Both the position numbers and the translations under genes were made by a program. The notes beneath the pieces are model-generated. The model saw only the letters and a program-made list of their open reading frames with translations. It was not told the origin of the DNA and ran no database searches. From Achromobacter sp. RTa (lineage in GTDB: Bacteria; Pseudomonadota; Gammaproteobacteria; Burkholderiales; Burkholderiaceae_B), in NCBI RefSeq assembly GCF_000757485.1, contig NZ_JPYO01000023.1:1-64000 (forward strand): DNA of 64,000 nt, written 5' to 3'. Shown piece after piece: positions 12,072 through 23,048 of the stretch. Each line of letters opens with the position of its first letter. Position 1 is the stretch's first letter.

Positions 12072-14162
12072 ATGTCTGAAGCGCAGGCGACCATGACTCT
12101 CCCGGCGGCCTGCTGGGTGCGGGTGGCGCTGGACGTGCCTTTGCCGGGTCCTTTCGACTACCGGAGCGACGCCCCGATCGCGGTGGGCTTGCGGGTCATC
12201 GTGCCTTTCGGCCGCCGCAAGCTCATCGGCGTGGTGTTGGATAACCCGGCCGAACCGTCCTACGACCCCAAGCAGATACGGCCGATCGAAGAGGTGCTGG
12301 ACGATCTGCCTCCGTTCGACGAAGCCTGGCTGCGCCTGGCCCGCTTCGCCGCGGACTATTACCAGCGGCCGCTGGGGGAGGTGATGCTGCCCACGCTGCC
12401 GCCGCCGTTGCGCAAGCCTACCGCCTACCAGGGCAAGCGTTCGGCGGGCGGGCCGGTGGCCCGGCTGGACGGGCGCAAGCGCAAGGCCGCGCGCGCGCCG
12501 GCCGCCGCCGACGACCCGCCGGCGCTCAATGACGCGCAACGCACGGCCGTGGACACCATCGCCGCCCTGGACGGATTCAAGCCGGTATTGCTGCATGGCG
12601 TGACGGGCAGCGGCAAGACCGAGGTGTACCTGCGGGCGGCCGAAAAGGTGCTGGCCGCCGGGCGCCAGGTGCTGCTGATGGTGCCCGAGATCAACCTGAC
12701 CCCGCAGTTGGAAGGCGCGCTGCGCGCGCGCCTGGAGGCGCTGGTCGGGCCCGACGGGCTGGCAGTCATGCATAGCGGCCTGTCCGACGGCGAACGCCTG
12801 CAGGCCTGGACCCGCGCCCAGCGCGGCCAGGCGCGCATGCTGCTGGGCACCCGCATGTCGATCTTCGCTCCCATGGGCGAGCTGGGCCTGATCGTGGTGG
12901 ACGAGGAGCACGACGCTTCCTACAAGCAGCAGGACGGCCTGCGCTATTCGGCGCGCGATCTCGCCGTGTGGCGCGCGCATGACCTGGGCATCCCCGTGGT
13001 GCTCGGATCCGCCACGCCGTCGCTGGAAACCTGGCAGCACGCCGAGCGCGGCCGCTACCTGCGGCTGAGCCTGCCGGGGCGCGCCCGCGCCAGCAGCCTG
13101 CCCTCCGTGCGCCTGGTGGATACGCGGCGGTTGCAGCTGAAGCAGGGTATGTCGCCGCAGTTGCTGGACGCCCTCGGCCAGCGCCTGGAGCGCAAGGAAC
13201 AGTCCCTGATCTTCCTGAACCGGCGCGGCTATTCGCCGGTGCTGCATTGCCAGTCCTGCGCCTGGGTGAGCAATTGTCCGCGCTGCACCGCGTTCACCGT
13301 GCTGCACCGCACCGACGGCCGCGGCCATCGCCTGCAATGCCATCATTGCGGCTACCAGGCGCCGGTGCCGCGCGCCTGCCCCGAATGCGGCGACCAGGAC
13401 CTGGCCCCCATGGGGCGCGGCACGCAGCGCGTGGAAGAGCACCTGGCCGAGCTCTTCCCCGAGGCCCGCATCCTGCGCATCGATGCGGACAGCACGCGCA
13501 AGAAGGGCAGCGCCGAGGCGCTGTTCGCGTCGGTGCATGCTGGCGAGGTGGACATCCTGGTGGGCACGCAGATGGTGGCCAAGGGCCACGATTTCGCGAA
13601 GCTGGGGCTGGTGGGCGTGCTGAACGCGGATTCGATGCTGTTCGCCCATGACTTCCGCGCCCCGGAGCGCCTGTTCGCGCAGTTGATGCAAGTGGCCGGC
13701 CGCGCGGGCCGGCACCAGGGCAACGGCGAGGTCCTGATCCAGACCAACTACCCCGAGCAGCCGGTCTACCAGGCCCTGTTGCGGCACGATTACGCGGGCT
13801 TTGCCCGCCATGCCCTGCACGAGCGCGAAAGCACCGGCCTGCCGCCTTTCGTCTACCAGGCGTTGCTCACCGCCGAGGCGCGCGAACTGAAGGTGGCCCA
13901 GGAGTTCCTGGAGCGGGCGCGGGCGCTGCCCGAGGGGGAGTGGAAGGCGGACTTCCCCGGCCTGGACGCGATCATGCTGTACGACCCCGTCCCCTTGCGC
14001 GTGGTGCGCGTGGCCAACATCGAGCGCGCGCAGCTGCTGGCGGAAAGCAGCAGCCGTCCGGCGCTGCAGGCATTCCTGGCGTCGTGGTCGCACCATCTGC
14101 CGTACCTGGCCAACGAGGCCCGCGTGCGCTGGCAGCTGGAAGTCGACCCGCTGGAGATCTGA
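12072..14162 (+). CDS. priA: Primosomal protein N' (PriA helicase)
   Basis: A 696-residue 3'-5' helicase that restarts replication at stalled forks by loading DnaB. The N-terminal fork-binding domain begins near residue 15 (VALDVPLPGPFDYR). Walker A is GVTGSGKTEVYL (near 175) and the DExH box is VVDEEHDASYKQQ. The zinc-binding insertion has the cysteine pairs CQSC, CPRC, CHHC and CPEC. The ATG at 12072 gives a normal N-terminus; the in-frame extension to 11952 crosses the DnaA box region and is rejected. Confidence 0.95.
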   Translation: MSEAQATMTLPAACWVRVALDVPLPGPFDYRSDAPIAVGLRVIVPFGRRKLIGVVLDNPAEPSYDPKQIRPIEEVLDDLPPFDEAWLRLARFAADYYQRPLGEVMLPTLPPPLRKPTAYQGKRSAGGPVARLDGRKRKAARAPAAADDPPALNDAQRTAVDTIAALDGFKPVLLHGVTGSGKTEVYLRAAEKVLAAGRQVLLMVPEINLTPQLEGALRARLEALVGPDGLAVMHSGLSDGERLQAWTRAQRGQARMLLGTRMSIFAPMGELGLIVVDEEHDASYKQQDGLRYSARDLAVWRAHDLGIPVVLGSATPSLETWQHAERGRYLRLSLPGRARASSLPSVRLVDTRRLQLKQGMSPQLLDALGQRLERKEQSLIFLNRRGYSPVLHCQSCAWVSNCPRCTAFTVLHRTDGRGHRLQCHHCGYQAPVPRACPECGDQDLAPMGRGTQRVEEHLAELFPEARILRIDADSTRKKGSAEALFASVHAGEVDILVGTQMVAKGHDFAKLGLVGVLNADSMLFAHDFRAPERLFAQLMQVAGRAGRHQGNGEVLIQTNYPEQPVYQALLRHDYAGFARHALHERESTGLPPFVYQALLTAEARELKVAQEFLERARALPEGEWKADFPGLDAIMLYDPVPLRVVRVANIERAQLLAESSSRPALQAFLASWSHHLPYLANEARVRWQLEVDPLEI

Positions 14163-14338
14163 AGGGCGCCATGCGCCTTCGGCTCGATTGTTCTATGATC
14201 TTTCTCCTCTATCGCGCTGGTGCGGCAGGCCCGCTGCGGCGGCTGCGCCCGTCCCCTTTTTCTCGCGCATTACCGGCCCGCTGACGGGCGGCCGCAAGCC
14301 CCGCGCTTGCCGGCCGTACCCTCATTGCGGCCGTCGCG

Positions 14339-16423
14339 ATGCATGACTATCCGACTCAAATGTCCGCAAGCGAACCGATTGGCCAAGGCATGAACCCCGC
14401 TCAGAAGGAAGCGGTGCTTTACCTGGACGGCCCCTGCCTGGTGCTGGCCGGCGCGGGCAGCGGCAAGACGCGGGTGATCACGCAGAAGATCGCGTACCTG
14501 CTGCGTGAATGCGGCTACATGGGCCGCAACGTGGTGGCGCTGACCTTCACCAACAAGGCCGCGCGCGAAATGGACGAGCGCGTGAAGACCTTGGTGGACC
14601 GCAAGCTGTCGAAGGGCCTGATCATCAGCACCTTCCATTCGCTGGGCGTGAAGATGCTGCGCGAGGAAGCGCGCAACGCCGGACTGAAGCCCACGTTTTC
14701 CATCCTGGATGCCGACGACGCCATGGCGATCATCCAGGAGCTGCTGGGCACGACGGACAAGGCGCGGCTGCGCCACGTGCAGGGCATCATCTCCCTGTGG
14801 AAGAACGCGCTGATGGAGCCGGACGACGCGGCGCGCGAGGCCATCACGCCGGGCGACGTGGAGGCGGCCAACGTGTACCGCAGCTATGCGGCTACGCTGG
14901 CGGCCTACCAGGCCGTGGATTTCGACGACCTGATCCGCATCCCCGCCCTGCTGCTGGCCAACAACGAAGAGGTGCGCACCCGCTGGCAGAACCGCGTGCG
15001 CTACCTGCTGGTGGACGAATACCAGGACACCAACGTGTGCCAATACCGCCTGGTGCAGCTGCTGACGGGGGCGCGCGCCATGTTCACGGCGGTGGGCGAC
15101 GACGATCAGGCCATCTACGCCTGGCGCGGCGCGACCATCGAGAATCTGGCCAAGCTGACGACCGACTATCCCAACATCAAGCTCATCAAGCTGGAACAGA
15201 ACTACCGCTCGGTCCAGCGCATCCTCGCCGCCGCGAACCAGGTGATCGAGAAGAACCCCAAGCTGTTCGACAAGAAGCTGTGGTCCGACCTGGGCGTGGG
15301 CGAACCCATCCTGGTGTCGGCGATGGACGGCGAGGAGCACGAGGCGGAATCCATCGCGATGAAGGTCTCGGCCGCCCGCTTCGAACGCCAGGCGCAATGG
15401 AAGGATTTCGCCATCCTTTACCGCAGCAACCACCAGTCCCGCATCCTGGAGCAGGCGCTGCGCAACCTGAAGATTCCGTACACGATCTCGGGCGGCCAGA
15501 GCTTTTTCGACAAGGCGGAAGTGCGCGACGTGCTGGCCTATCTGCGCCTGCTTGCCAACGACGATGACGACCCGGCGTTCATCCGCGCGGCGACCACGCC
15601 CAAGCGGGGCATCGGCCAGGCCACGCTGCAGGTGCTGGGGCAGTACGCGGCCGGCCGCGAGCTGTCGTTGCTGGCGGCAGTTGCCGAGACCGGCCTGGAA
15701 AGCCAGCTGGCGCCGCGCCAGCTGGAGCCGCTGCGCACGTTCGCCGAGTTCATCCGCCGCATGCAGTGGCGCGCGGGGCGCGGCGCGGCCTCGGGCAAGG
15801 ACGCAGCTCCCGCCGAGCCCGCGGGCGTCATCCTGGACGACCTGCTGGAGGCCATCCAGTACGAACGCCACCTGTTCGAACTGTTCGAGGAACGGCCTGC
15901 GCAGACGCGCTGGCAGAACGTGCTGGAGCTGACGGGCTGGCTCAAGCGCAAGGCCGAAGAGGACGACATGACGCTCTTCGACCTGGTCCAGCATGTGGCG
16001 CTGGTCACCATGCTGGAGCGCGGCGAGGAAGAAGAGCCCGATGCGGTGAAGATGTCCACGCTGCATGCGTCCAAGGGACTGGAGTATCCGCACGTGTACC
16101 TGGCGGGCGTCGAAGAGGGCCTGCTGCCCCACCTGGGCAAGGACGACGAGGTCGGCGACCCGGCGCGCGCGGCGGAGAACCTGGCGACTCGCATCCAGGA
16201 GGAACGCCGATTGATGTACGTGGGCATCACGCGCGCGCAGCGCAGCCTGAACCTGAGCTGGTGCAAGCGCCGGCGCCGCGCGCGCGAGGACCTGGTGCGC
16301 GAGCCTTCCCGCTTCATCGAGGAAATGGGCCTGGGCGACGTCCGCATCCAGGAGGACGAGGCCACGGCAGCCATGAACCCGAAGGAGCGCATGGCCATGC
16401 TGAAGGCGCTGCTGAAGAAATAG
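14339..16423 (+). CDS. rep: ATP-dependent DNA helicase Rep (UvrD family)
   Basis: A 694-residue superfamily 1A 3'-5' helicase that clears proteins from DNA ahead of the replication fork. Walker A is AGAGSGKTRVI, motif II is VDEYQDTN, and QNYRS and VGITRAQR mark later helicase motifs. The start of the helicase core, MNPAQKEAVLYLDGPCLVLAG, resembles E. coli Rep more than UvrD. The N-terminus is uncertain: ATGs at 14339, 14360 and 14390 are in frame and none has a strong ribosome site. It follows priA, so two replication-restart genes are neighbours. Confidence 0.9.
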   Translation: MHDYPTQMSASEPIGQGMNPAQKEAVLYLDGPCLVLAGAGSGKTRVITQKIAYLLRECGYMGRNVVALTFTNKAAREMDERVKTLVDRKLSKGLIISTFHSLGVKMLREEARNAGLKPTFSILDADDAMAIIQELLGTTDKARLRHVQGIISLWKNALMEPDDAAREAITPGDVEAANVYRSYAATLAAYQAVDFDDLIRIPALLLANNEEVRTRWQNRVRYLLVDEYQDTNVCQYRLVQLLTGARAMFTAVGDDDQAIYAWRGATIENLAKLTTDYPNIKLIKLEQNYRSVQRILAAANQVIEKNPKLFDKKLWSDLGVGEPILVSAMDGEEHEAESIAMKVSAARFERQAQWKDFAILYRSNHQSRILEQALRNLKIPYTISGGQSFFDKAEVRDVLAYLRLLANDDDDPAFIRAATTPKRGIGQATLQVLGQYAAGRELSLLAAVAETGLESQLAPRQLEPLRTFAEFIRRMQWRAGRGAASGKDAAPAEPAGVILDDLLEAIQYERHLFELFEERPAQTRWQNVLELTGWLKRKAEEDDMTLFDLVQHVALVTMLERGEEEEPDAVKMSTLHASKGLEYPHVYLAGVEEGLLPHLGKDDEVGDPARAAENLATRIQEERRLMYVGITRAQRSLNLSWCKRRRRAREDLVREPSRFIEEMGLGDVRIQEDEATAAMNPKERMAMLKALLKK

Positions 16424-16516
16424 GGCGCTTGTGGAACGGCGGGCCCTGCTCCTACACTGGACAGCGCCTATCGTGCCGTTCTGGCGCGGAATCCACGCCG
16501 AGATAAGGAGCGCGTC

Positions 16517-17371
16517 ATGTGTCGTTGGCTGGCCTATACCGGTGGTCCCATACAGATGGAGAGCGTGCTGTTCAAGGCCAAGCACTCCCTGATCGACCAG
16601 AGCCTGCACGCGCGCATGGGCGCGACCACCACCAATGGGGACGGATTCGGCCTGGGCTGGTACGCCCGGCCCCGGGAAGGCCAGCCCGCCGAGCCGCCGT
16701 TCCGCTACCGCAGCGTGCATCCGGCCTGGAACGACCGCAATCTGCGCGAGGCCGCCCGCGCCATCCACGCGCCGCTATTCGTGGCGCACATCCGCGCCGC
16801 CACCGACACGCCCGCGCAGGAAACCAACTGCCACCCGTTTCGCCACGGGCAATGGCTGTTTGTGCACAACGGCGTCATCCGCGACTATCCCTTGCTCAGG
16901 CGCGACCTGATGCTGATGATCGCGCCTTCGTATTTCGGTTCGCTGGAAGGGTCGACGGATTCGGAAGTGATGTTCCTGCTGGCGCTCAGCTTCGGCCTGG
17001 AGGAGGACCCGGTGCTGGGGCTGGCCCGCATGGTCGGCGCGGTCGAGGAGACTGGCCGGCGGCATGGCGTGGCGCATCCCATCAACATGACGGTCTGCGC
17101 GCTGGACGGAGAACGCCTGGTCGCGGTCCGTTATTCCAGCGAGGGCGATTCGCGCACGCTGTTCCACAACACTTGCGTGCACCATCTGCGCCAGCTGTAC
17201 CCCGACAATCCGCAGATCGCGGCGCTGGACGACGATGCTTTCCTGCTCCTGTCGGAACCCTTGACCGAGATGCCCGGCGCCTGGGAAGAGGTGCCCGAAG
17301 CCACTGCGATCGTCGCGGGGCGGGGAACGGTGACCCACCATCCGTTCGCGCCGGTAATGCCGGGGAAATAA
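16517..17371 (+). CDS. Class II glutamine amidotransferase (YafJ-like)
   Basis: A 284-residue Ntn-hydrolase fold protein. After removal of Met1, Cys2 becomes the N-terminal nucleophile (MCRWLAYTG), and the glutamine-binding segments TNGDGFGLGWY, HIRAAT and HNG are present. Such stand-alone proteins (YafJ/EgtC-like) hydrolyse gamma-glutamyl amides, but the substrate here is unknown. AAGGAG at 16505-16510 supports the start. A possible promoter (TTGTGG 16429, TACACT 16453, 18-base spacer) lies upstream. It converges on dapD across the repeat array. Confidence 0.85.
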   Translation: MCRWLAYTGGPIQMESVLFKAKHSLIDQSLHARMGATTTNGDGFGLGWYARPREGQPAEPPFRYRSVHPAWNDRNLREAARAIHAPLFVAHIRAATDTPAQETNCHPFRHGQWLFVHNGVIRDYPLLRRDLMLMIAPSYFGSLEGSTDSEVMFLLALSFGLEEDPVLGLARMVGAVEETGRRHGVAHPINMTVCALDGERLVAVRYSSEGDSRTLFHNTCVHHLRQLYPDNPQIAALDDDAFLLLSEPLTEMPGAWEEVPEATAIVAGRGTVTHHPFAPVMPGK

Positions 17372-17380
17372 GGGGGGGAG

Positions 17381-17845
17381 TGTCAGACACGGAGACAGAA
17401 GCTCGTGTGTGACACCCGTACGGCAAGGCGCGACAGGCTTGTGTCTGACACCGGTACGGCAGGACGCTGCAAGCTTGTGTCTGACACCCGTACGGCAGGA
17501 CGCTGCAAGCTTGAGGCAATGCATCGGGGTGTCTGACACTAACCAGGGCGGCAACGTCTTTCCTCGGGGTGTCTGACACCCGGGAAACACCTCTTCAAAT
17601 TGTTCCGTTGTCTCGTACGGGTGTCAGACACGGAGACAGAGGCTCGTGTCTGACACCCGTACGGCAAGACGCTGCAAGCTCGTGTCTGACACCCGTACGG
17701 CAGGACGCTGCAAGCTTGAGGCAATGCATCGGGGTGTCTGACACTAATCAGAGCAGCAACGTCTTTCCTCGGGGGTGTCTGACACCCGGGAAACACCTCT
17801 TCAAATTGTTCCGTCGTCTCGTACGGGTGTCAGACACGGAGACAC
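17381..17845. repeat. Array of TGTCWGACA palindromes with 36-bp tandem units
   Basis: Twelve copies of TGTC(T/A)GACAC (one with a mismatch, at 17406) occur between two convergent genes. Three 36-bp units run in tandem at 17405-17512 and two at 17645-17716, each starting GTGTCTGACACCCGTACGGC. These sit inside a larger repeat whose starts (TGTCAGACAC) fall at 17381, 17622 and 17828. The two large units differ mainly by one 36-bp copy. Spacers are not unique, so it is not CRISPR. Confidence 0.9.
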
Positions 17846-17873
17846 GGACACAGAAGCCCGTGCCTGGCATGCA

Positions 17874-18848
17874 TCAATGCAAATCCGGATTCAATGTGCC
17901 CCACGCCGCCGTCCGCACCAGGCATTCCACTGTGCCGGTCTGGGAATTGCGGCGGAACAGCAGGCCGTGTTGCCCGGCCAGGGCCGTGGCTTTCACTACC
18001 GCGCCCTCCGGCGTCAGCACGCGCGTCCCCGCGGTGATGTAGCAGCCGGCTTCCACCACGCAATCGTCGCCGAGCGAAATGCCGATGCCGGAATTCGCGC
18101 CGAGCAGGCAACGCTTGCCGATGGAGACCACCTGCTTGCCGCCGCCCGACATGGTGCCCATGATGGACGCGCCGCCACCGATGTCGCTGCCGTCGCCGAC
18201 GATGACCCCCGCGCTGATGCGGCCCTCGACCATCGAGGCGCCCAGCGTGCCCGCGTTGAAATTGCAGAAGCCTTCGTGCAGCACCGTGGTGCCGGGCGAC
18301 AGATGCGCGCCCAAGCGCACGCGCGCCGTATCGGCGATGCGCACGCCGGCGGGCACGACGTAATCGGTCATGCGGGGGATCTTGTCCACGCCGCGGATCT
18401 CCAGCACCTGGCCGGACGCGCGCAGCTGCCAGCGCAGGGCATCCACCTGGTCTACCGCGCAGGGGCCCGCGGAGGTCCACGCCACGTTGGACAGCACGTT
18501 GAACAGGCCGTCCAGATTGGCGCCGTGCGGGCGGACCAGCCGGTGGCTGAGCAGGTGCAGGCGCAGGTAGGCGTCATGCGCGTCCAGGGGAGGCTCGTCC
18601 AGCGACGCGATGGCGGTACGCACGGCGACGATGTCCACCTTGCGGCGGGTATCCCGCAGCAGGGCGGTCGCCACGTGCTCGCCAAGCGCGGCGCGGGCTT
18701 CTTCCGGCGTCAGGTGGCGGGTGCCGGTGGCAGGAGAGTTGTCGGCGAGCGATGGACGGGGGTACCAGGTATCCAGGATGCTGCCGTCGGCGGCCAGCGT
18801 GGCGATGCCGTAGGCGATGGCGCTGATGGGCGTAGGGGAATCGGACAT
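17874..18848 (-). CDS. dapD: Tetrahydrodipicolinate N-succinyltransferase, long type
   Basis: A 324-residue enzyme of the succinylase branch of lysine and meso-diaminopimelate synthesis; it uses succinyl-CoA. The C-terminal half is a left-handed beta-helix of hexapeptide repeats (GASMVEGRISAGVIVGDGSD, then IGKRCLLGANSGIGISLGDD). The long N-terminal domain marks the second DapD type, known from actinobacteria and Pseudomonas, not the 274-residue E. coli type. It is alone on the minus strand, with its 3' end in the repeat array. Confidence 0.88.
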   Translation of the reverse strand: MSDSPTPISAIAYGIATLAADGSILDTWYPRPSLADNSPATGTRHLTPEEARAALGEHVATALLRDTRRKVDIVAVRTAIASLDEPPLDAHDAYLRLHLLSHRLVRPHGANLDGLFNVLSNVAWTSAGPCAVDQVDALRWQLRASGQVLEIRGVDKIPRMTDYVVPAGVRIADTARVRLGAHLSPGTTVLHEGFCNFNAGTLGASMVEGRISAGVIVGDGSDIGGGASIMGTMSGGGKQVVSIGKRCLLGANSGIGISLGDDCVVEAGCYITAGTRVLTPEGAVVKATALAGQHGLLFRRNSQTGTVECLVRTAAWGTLNPDLH

Positions 18849-18929
18849 GATGACGGGACGAGAGCGCGGTCTGGGGGGAATAATTCTAGGCGAAAAAACG
18901 CGCGCTCCTGAAGGAGTGCGGCGCCGCTG

Positions 18930-19946
18930 TCAAAGGCTGCCGAAGGCCCAACGCAGGCTCAGCGACGCCGTGTGTTCGCGCATGCCGCCGCCGTACTGGC
19001 CCCCATAGGCCAGCCCGATCGCTGCCGAGCGCGACAGCGCGAGCTCGGCGCCCAGCCCCGCCAACGCCGCGCTGCGCGCGATCGGCGCGCCGGCGACCGT
19101 CAGCGCGCCGCCGCCATCGAGCGCCAGGGTGGTTTCGGGCGCCACGTCGCCGAAAGCGCGGCGCCAGCCCAGCAGGGCGTGCACGCGGCCCACCGCCGGG
19201 CCCAGCGATACACCTGCCTGCCCGCGCAGTCCCAGCGTCGTCGTGGTCTGGACCACCCGTCCGCCCTCGGCATCCAGCGCGGCCGATCCTCCGGTCTCCG
19301 AAAAGCCGCGCGTGCGCACGTCGCGGAAGGCCAGGCCGGCGAACGGCTCCAGGCTGGCGCGCTGTGACAGCGCCAGTTCATAACCAAGCTCGGTGAAGGC
19401 CAGCACCGTGTTCGCGCTTACGTCGGCCTTCAAGGTCTGGGATATGCCCGGCACGTCGAAATGGCGCGTCGTGTCCATGTCGTGCCAGGCATAGGAGGCG
19501 GCGGCCAGCAGGTTCAGTTTTCCGGCTCCGGCGATGAAAGACCGCTTGCCATACAGGGTGGCGCTATAGCTGTCGACCTCCGCCTTGGCATCGAGCGCGT
19601 CGATCCGGATCCGGCTGCGGGTGGCGCCCAGCGCGCCGCCCAGGCGCCAGCCGGCGCCGGCATCGAACTCGCCGCCGCCGTAGGCGCCGGTCGTGCGTTG
19701 CTTGATGCGCGCCATGGCGCCGCTGCCTTCCAGCAGTTGCCAGTTGTCGATCGCGACGAACCAGCCTTGCGGGCCGGGTGCGGGCGGACCGGCCGGCGCG
19801 CTGGCGCCGGGATCGCAGGCCTGGGGCGTTTCGCGCGCGCAGGCGGCGCTGGCGCCCTCGGCCATCAGCGCCAGCGCGAGCGCGGCGAATGCGGGCGCCA
19901 GCAGCGGCCGGCGGGCGCCGCCCGGGCGCTGTGCCAAGGAGGGCAC
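18930..19946 (-). CDS. Autotransporter beta-barrel protein without passenger
   Basis: A 338-residue outer-membrane protein. Residues 1-34 look like a signal peptide (AALALALMAEGASA). After about 35 further residues the autotransporter translocator begins (WQLLEGSGAMARIKQRTTGAYG) and runs as amphipathic strands to the C-terminus (HTASLSLRWAF-). A normal passenger is missing, so it is either a stand-alone barrel or what remains of a truncated autotransporter. The last residue is Leu, not the usual Phe. The start is GTG at 19946, 17 bases after the M20 peptidase stop, with only a weak ribosome site. Confidence 0.75.
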   Translation of the reverse strand: MPSLAQRPGGARRPLLAPAFAALALALMAEGASAACARETPQACDPGASAPAGPPAPGPQGWFVAIDNWQLLEGSGAMARIKQRTTGAYGGGEFDAGAGWRLGGALGATRSRIRIDALDAKAEVDSYSATLYGKRSFIAGAGKLNLLAAASYAWHDMDTTRHFDVPGISQTLKADVSANTVLAFTELGYELALSQRASLEPFAGLAFRDVRTRGFSETGGSAALDAEGGRVVQTTTTLGLRGQAGVSLGPAVGRVHALLGWRRAFGDVAPETTLALDGGGALTVAGAPIARSAALAGLGAELALSRSAAIGLAYGGQYGGGMREHTASLSLRWAFGSL

Positions 19947-19963
19947 TCAGGCGCGGCGGTCTG

Positions 19964-21094
19964 TCAGGCCAGTTCCTTCAGCAGCAATTCCCAGAACTTC
20001 AGGCGCTGCTCCAGGGTCGAGACCAGCACGTATTCATTCAAGGTGTGCGCGCCGTCGCCGTCGGCGCCCAGGCCGTCCAGCGTGGGAATCCCCATGGCCG
20101 AGGTGAAGTTGGCGTCGCTGCCGCCGCCGGTCATCGGCGCGTCTTCCAGCAGGAAGCCCGCGCGCTCCGCATAGCCCTGCACCAGCGCCAGCAGCTGGGT
20201 GGCGGCTTCGGTCTTCACCATCGGCGGGCGGTTCAGTTCCACGTCGATGTCCAGCTCGACGTCCGGGCCCACCGCGCACAGTTCGCGCATGCGGCGCAGC
20301 ACGTCCTGGGCGGCGCCCATGTCGGGGACGCGGAAGTCCACCACGCAGCGGCACAGCGCAGGCACGGTGTTGGTCACGGTGCCGCCGGCGATCGTGCCGA
20401 CGCTGACGGTGATGCCGCGCTCGTAATCGGTCATGGCTTCCAGCGCCAGCACCTGGTGCGCCATTTCGCGGATGGCGCTGCGGCCCTTTTCGTGCTGCAT
20501 GCCGGCGTGGGCCGGGCGGCCTTTGACGTTCAGGTTCAGCATGCCGGTGCCCTTGCGGGCCGTGACGCACTTGCCGCCGTTGGGGCGGGCCGGTTCGCAG
20601 ACCAGCGCGTACTTGGCGTTGGCGGCGAAGCGTTCGATGTGCGCGCGCGAGGCGTGGCTGCCGGTTTCCTCGTCGGGCACCACCAGGAAGTCTACCGGCA
20701 GCTGTGTCGCGCCGGGGCGCGCCACGCCGGACAGGGCCGTCAACGCGAGGTAGATGCCGGCCTTCATGTCGTAGCCGCCCGGACCGTAGAGGCGGTCGCC
20801 GTCGATGCGCACGGGGTTCTCGAGCAGCGTGCCCACGGGATGCACCGTGTCCATGTGCGCCAGGATCAGGATGCCGGGGCGCGTGTCGCCGGGGGCGCGG
20901 TTGGTCGCGTACAGCAGCGGGCCGGTGGTCGGGCCCAGCGACGACAGCTCCACCGTCAGGCCGGCGGCCGCGGCATAGTCGGAGATGATGCGCGCCATGG
21001 CGGCGATGCCTTCGGGGAAGTTCGAGGGCGATTCGCATTGCAGCCAGCTCTTGATGCCGGCGACGATCTGTTCAGTGCTCTGGGTGTTGGACAT
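19964..21094 (-). CDS. M20 family metallopeptidase (carboxypeptidase G2-like)
   Basis: A 376-residue zinc-dependent hydrolase of the M20/ArgE/DapE/CPG2 group. The metal ligands appear in LAHMDTVHP, GGYDMKAG and DEETGSH, where the first Glu is the usual general base; a late GGGSDANFT segment is also typical. Enzymes of this type cleave C-terminal amino acids, often glutamate, from N-acylated or peptide substrates. The ATG at 21094 gives MSNTQSTEQIV; the longer frame overlaps the next gene. It sits at the 3' end of a transporter operon, so its substrate is probably imported by it. Confidence 0.87.
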   Translation of the reverse strand: MSNTQSTEQIVAGIKSWLQCESPSNFPEGIAAMARIISDYAAAAGLTVELSSLGPTTGPLLYATNRAPGDTRPGILILAHMDTVHPVGTLLENPVRIDGDRLYGPGGYDMKAGIYLALTALSGVARPGATQLPVDFLVVPDEETGSHASRAHIERFAANAKYALVCEPARPNGGKCVTARKGTGMLNLNVKGRPAHAGMQHEKGRSAIREMAHQVLALEAMTDYERGITVSVGTIAGGTVTNTVPALCRCVVDFRVPDMGAAQDVLRRMRELCAVGPDVELDIDVELNRPPMVKTEAATQLLALVQGYAERAGFLLEDAPMTGGGSDANFTSAMGIPTLDGLGADGDGAHTLNEYVLVSTLEQRLKFWELLLKELA

Positions 21095-21132
21095 GGCGGT
21101 AACGGATTTCTGCAATGGAAAAGTGGAATCGG

Positions 21133-22037
21133 TCAGGCGACCTGCTGGCCGGCCAGGCGGGCCAGTTCGGCGTCGTCGGGCATTTTGCCGTCGAACCAGA
21201 TACTGGCGCACACGGCGGACATGGCGCGGCCGTCGTGGCCGATGCCCGGCACGACCTGCAGCTTCCAGCCGAACGGCACGCCGCGGCGCTCCGCTTCCTT
21301 GCGCCCGAATTCGAAGTAGTTCTGCGCGCGCGCAAAGCGGTGCGGGCCCTGGCGCATGGCGGCGGGCTCCGACGGCAGGTTGGGGTCGTCGGTGGCGATG
21401 TCCTGGTCGCCCGCCAGGATGGTCATCGGGTAGGCCAGGAGCTTGACCAGGTGGCTTTCGGTCAGGCCGACGCCGTCCATGCCTTCGGGGAAGGGATGGT
21501 CGAAGGTCGGCAGCGTGTACCAGCCGGGATTGCCCGCGGCCACGGCCTTGAAGGGCGCGTGCGACTGGCTGCTCATCAGGCGGTGCACGAACTGGCCGCC
21601 CGCCGAGTGGCCGAACAGGTATACGTTCTGGCCGTCGGTGATCTCGGCGGCGATCAGGTCCTCGATGACCCGGCCCACGAGCGCGTAGGTCCAGCCGTCG
21701 ACGTGGCGCGGATTGCCGCCGGCCGAGAACACGCGGCCGTTGTTGTAGCTTTCCACACCGGGCCAGATCTCGTTGGAGAAGGTCAGCGCCACGATCAGCA
21801 GCTTGTGCTTGTCGGCGGCTTCCACCCAGAAATCGCGGTATTCGTCGCCGTTGCGCAGCACGCCGTGCTGCACGATGACGACGGGCCGGTCCGGCGTGTA
21901 GCCGTAGGGACGGTAGGTCTGCAGCTTGAAGGGGCGGTCGGAATTGCGGTCCTCGTCCACATACAGGATCGCGTTGCGGCCGGCGTGGCCCAATTCGATG
22001 GCGATGCGGTCGACGTTGGACATTTCGGAGGGTTTCA

Positions 22038-22038
<1 letters not shown>
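21133..22038 (-). CDS. Alpha/beta hydrolase
   Basis: A 301-residue esterase-like protein. The oxyanion/nucleophile elbow is GHSAGG (near residue 140) and PVVIVQHGVLRNGDEY supplies the HG motif of the fold. A candidate catalytic His lies in VVPGIGHDGRAM near the end. No signal peptide is visible, so it acts in the cytoplasm. It overlaps the stop of the upstream ATPase gene by one base (TGATG), which shows translational coupling within the operon. Substrate unknown. Confidence 0.82.

Positions 22039-23044
<1,006 letters not shown>

Positions 23045-23048
<4 letters not shown>

Noticed and set aside
14288-14316. Terminator between priA and rep
   Set aside because: An imperfect GC-rich inverted repeat is present, but there is no T-run after it.
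17405-17845. CRISPR array
   Set aside because: The parts between repeats are themselves repeated, units are tandem with no unique spacers, and no cas genes are near.
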